Assembly: GCA_021904315.1 (NCBI GenBank)
Contig: CM038908.1
Location: 34,896,001 to 34,960,000 of the forward strand
Source of the DNA: Sphagnum magellanicum
Lineage: Eukaryota > Streptophyta > Sphagnopsida > Sphagnales > Sphagnaceae
Length of the DNA stretch: 64,000 bases
Direction of reading: 5' to 3'
The notes under the pieces are model-generated. The model made no database searches. It saw only the letters and a program-made list of their open reading frames with translations, and was not told where the DNA came from. Positions 61,666-64,000 of this stretch are shown here, piece by piece (within the stretch, counting starts at the first letter, position 1; each line of letters starts with the position of its first letter). A program made the position numbers and the translations under genes.

Positions 61666-63578
61666 GTACACAGAAAACAAAAGGGGGACCAAAACTGCTT
61701 TTGTCACCTAAAGCCGTCACTGCACTTCGACCCCGAAAGGACGACCACCCAATGATACTATATAAGTAGATGTAAAATTTTGTGATCTAGTGAAACAGAA
61801 GATTTAGCCAAATTTGGCTATAGAACAGAGATGAAAGTTTTAAGAAAATTAATAATCTTTTTATATTTGGCTACCCTCCTAGAACCTGTTGGAAAAATCT
61901 GGCAATTAAAATTTTATTTTTCAACATATGGTGAATTAGGGCCATTTTTTTTCCACAGCAGTTGTTTGTGTCTGTGAAAATCACATTTTTCAGGTCCAAA
62001 AAATGAAAAAAATTCGTCCCAAAATTTTTTTTTGCTTGGTTCATTTCTATTTCTCTGCATCAGTGTTTTTTTTTCGTGTGTGCAATAATGTGCGAAAATG
62101 AGAAGAAAAAAAAGGGGGATTATTCTGTCACAATATTTTCATTTTCTATTGAAAACATCCCCAACTTTTGAAAACAAAAATCTTTTCGATTTTTTGCTGG
62201 CCACATTTGGATTCTGATTTTAGTTTGGTAGCGTACTTTAAAACTAATCTTTTAAATTATTTAGGCAGTTCTAAAAACTTGTTGCCATTTCATGCTAAAT
62301 CTCTCTTGTTATACTAGCCAATGATGCAACATCAGAAAATTGAAAAGAGTATCACTGCTCTGCATGTGGAAGACAGAATGACAATTACCCCATTAGAAGA
62401 TAAAAGAGTTCGAGCCTAATGTGAGAATTTGTTGTTTGACATTTCCTTGTGTACATGGTTCATTGCAGTTACCAACCAAATAATCTATTATAGATTTTTA
62501 AGACACATGCATGACCACATATCATCAATCAGATATGAGTGAGTTTGTGTCCAACTGGCATACATTACTGCACTCAGACAGAAGAAAACTCAATTGTTCA
62601 GTATCGAAGTGCCTATCCTCTCCTCAGAAGACTATGCAAATGTGTCCAGTTCGTATTCATCTGTAAATGCAGTCTTTTAAAATTAGGGGTTAGGTTCTAG
62701 GGTTTAGGATTTGTAACCCATTAAGAGTAATTCCATTTCTTGCTCCTAGAAGCCCCATTGACACATTGTGCCAGAAACTTGACACCCAACACTTTGTTTC
62801 AGCACCTGCAAATATTTGAGTGTCTTTAGGAAAAAGAGATACCTTTTAAATCACATGAGAGTTCCTAAAAGCGTGTGAAGACCACAATGGAGGGCTTTAT
62901 GATAGAGTGGGGATATTTAGTGAAGATGTACACCAAAGTGATTTGGGTGTTTTGGAAAATTTTGTGCACAATCTGCATACCAGTAGTTGAAGGTCATAGG
63001 AATTTTCCCTTGAATGAAAGCTCAGCCTTACTGTCACACCCTACACATTCCTCACAAGAGAAAGCTAGCGATCAATCAATGGTCCAAAACCATACTCTAG
63101 TAGACAGTACAAGATCAACAAAAAATTACCAATTGGTCTCTGCAGCTGATGGTGGCACCTGTTCTACACTGTGTGGTGATGCACACATTGTTATTGAACA
63201 CTAGGCCTACTTTTTTCACCTGCTTGGGTGAGCCATTTTCCTCTAAATGTGTCATCCATCACCATTGATCCCCTGTGCAGCAGCAATATATTGTGAACAA
63301 AATTCATGTCAAACTCTTCTATAGATCATTCCCTCCCATGAGTTAAGGCACATTTCTCTGATGAATTGCACAGTAATGCAAGAACTTTAAATCTTAACCA
63401 GTTTCACAAAATGTGTACAGTTCCACTGCAGAACAATTCTGTTTTTCCGGAAGCCTTTGGCAGAGTGTGATGATTTTATTCACACAGGCATATACAGAAG
63501 ATAGAGAACTGAGGTTTTCAGTGAGAAGTGAGAGGTGCAGCTGATCAGTTTGTTATTGAGGGATTCTTCTTGTGAAGT

Positions 63579-63749
63579 TCAGCTTTTGTTCATGGCAGGA
63601 GTGCCAGTGGTTTTGTTGACCTCAGTCTCAGGTGATGCAGTAGCTGTAGAGGAGGAGGCCTGGTCAGTCGTGGTAATGTTGCTTGCTGTTGATGGGGATG
63701 CCTGCTGAGGGTAGTCTTTTATCAATGTTGTCGGCATCCCTGACAGTTC
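63579..63749 (-). CDS. Duplicate of the last exon of the 99-aa gene (partial gene at window end)
   Basis: Same length (171 bases) as exon 3 at 44,819-44,989, with 8 substitutions and no indel. It keeps the acceptor and the stop codon. Three amino-acid changes result (Val to Ile, Ser to Thr, Thr to Asn); the other substitutions are silent. The matching intron sequence continues to the window edge. Whether exons 1 and 2 exist beyond it cannot be seen, so this may be a second functional gene or a 3' fragment. Confidence 0.6.
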   Translation of the reverse strand, partial: ELSGMPTTLIKDYPQQASPSTASNITTTDQASSSTATASPETEVNKTTGTPAMNKS

Positions 63750-64000
63750 CTACACAAAGGACACACAGAAGATTGCCATTAGGTGTCAACTAAAATGAAT
63801 CAACAAAACATGCAACTACTTCTTTGCACAGCAAAGAAGGAAGTTCTACAGTCAAGCTCTCTATACTCCTTGATCCATAAGCTCATACAGGATGATGGTT
63901 CTCCCATTTTAGGAATCCAAAACATTCTTCTGCTCCACACAACTCAGTGTTTGTGCGCAAAAGCTCAAGAAAGACAAACTTCAGCTTTAGGGCACAATTG

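Larger units (their letters stand above)
60134..61770 (-). mobile_element. Non-autonomous Helitron, about 1.64 kb, inserted in duplication copy 2
   Basis: On the minus strand it begins TCTACTTATATAGTATCATT and ends CTAG, with host A before and host T after, as Helitrons require. The corresponding place in copy 1 (about 42,999-43,015) has only an AT run, giving a natural empty site. The stem before the 3' CTAG is weak. The inside carries no Rep/helicase. It has a GC-rich section (60,570-61,200) with a perfect 29-bp palindrome and a 165-bp segment shared with 7,789-7,960. A poly(A) run sits at 60,393-60,410. Confidence 0.75.
60012..64000. repeat. Segmental duplication, copy 2 (continues beyond the window)
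   Basis: Direct repeat of 42,853-45,240, interrupted by the Helitron at 60,134-61,770. The left border is near 60,012 (ACAATTTAACCA); the right border lies beyond the window, since the match is still running at base 64,000. Copies differ by scattered substitutions and small indels. Confidence 0.9.

Noticed and set aside
62875..63204. 109-codon frame in duplication copy 2
   Set aside because: The equivalent frame in copy 1 is broken by a small length difference near 44,237, and no motif is recognisable.
1..64000. tRNA and rRNA genes
   Set aside because: I looked for TTCGA/TTCAA T-loops with paired arms and rRNA core words and found no credible gene; a tRNAscan-SE run would be decisive.

Overview
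The window looks like nuclear DNA of a land plant or close streptophyte relative. It carries spliced genes with GT-AG introns of about 0.1 to 1.3 kb, a GH100 alkaline/neutral invertase with the usual plant exon layout, a plant CCAR1/RSA1-type nuclear protein, hAT transposase relics and Helitrons. The species cannot be fixed from the sequence; a spore-bearing plant such as a bryophyte is only my impression. Genes sit in islands of moderate GC, separated by long AT-rich, gene-free tracts of decayed transposons.

Layout. 1-5,529 (+): the 3' part, 12 exons, of a CCAR1/SHORT ROOT IN SALT MEDIUM 1-like gene that begins left of the window. 5,530-16,260: intergenic, with a 422-bp hAT-type MITE, a 40-bp tandem array and a dispersed CCATGG-centred repeat. 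16,270-17,830 and 19,779-22,290 (+): two decayed hAT transposase genes, recognisable by conserved motifs. 22,300-33,750: AT-rich and gene-free, with a GTTCACAC-type MITE and microsatellites. 33,799-34,480: an irregular cluster of nine exact CCGGGTAA cores in a degenerate two-part repeat, about 0.5-1.2 kb before the probable start of the invertase gene. 35,000-40,276 (+): cytosolic-type alkaline/neutral invertase, five coding exons, 583 aa. 44,819-46,501 (-): three-exon gene for a 99-aa protein of unknown function, with a 55-bp tandem array in its second intron. 48,602-49,122: two small Helitrons arranged 5' end to 5' end. 49,200-57,000: very AT-rich, no gene seen. 57,074-58,399 (-): intronless gene for an unrecognised multi-pass membrane protein of 441 aa. 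60,012-64,000: second copy of the 42,853-45,240 segment, including the last exon of the 99-aa gene, split by a 1.6-kb Helitron.

The genes do not form a pathway. The strongest leads are the CCGGGTAA cluster before the invertase, the direct duplication whose two copies serve as filled and empty sites for one Helitron, the orphan membrane protein, and a 16-bp palindrome (TAGCCAAATTTGGCTA) recurring at six places. I did not find convincing evidence of an undescribed multi-gene system. Splice sites and protein identities were read by eye and were not checked against transcripts or databases.
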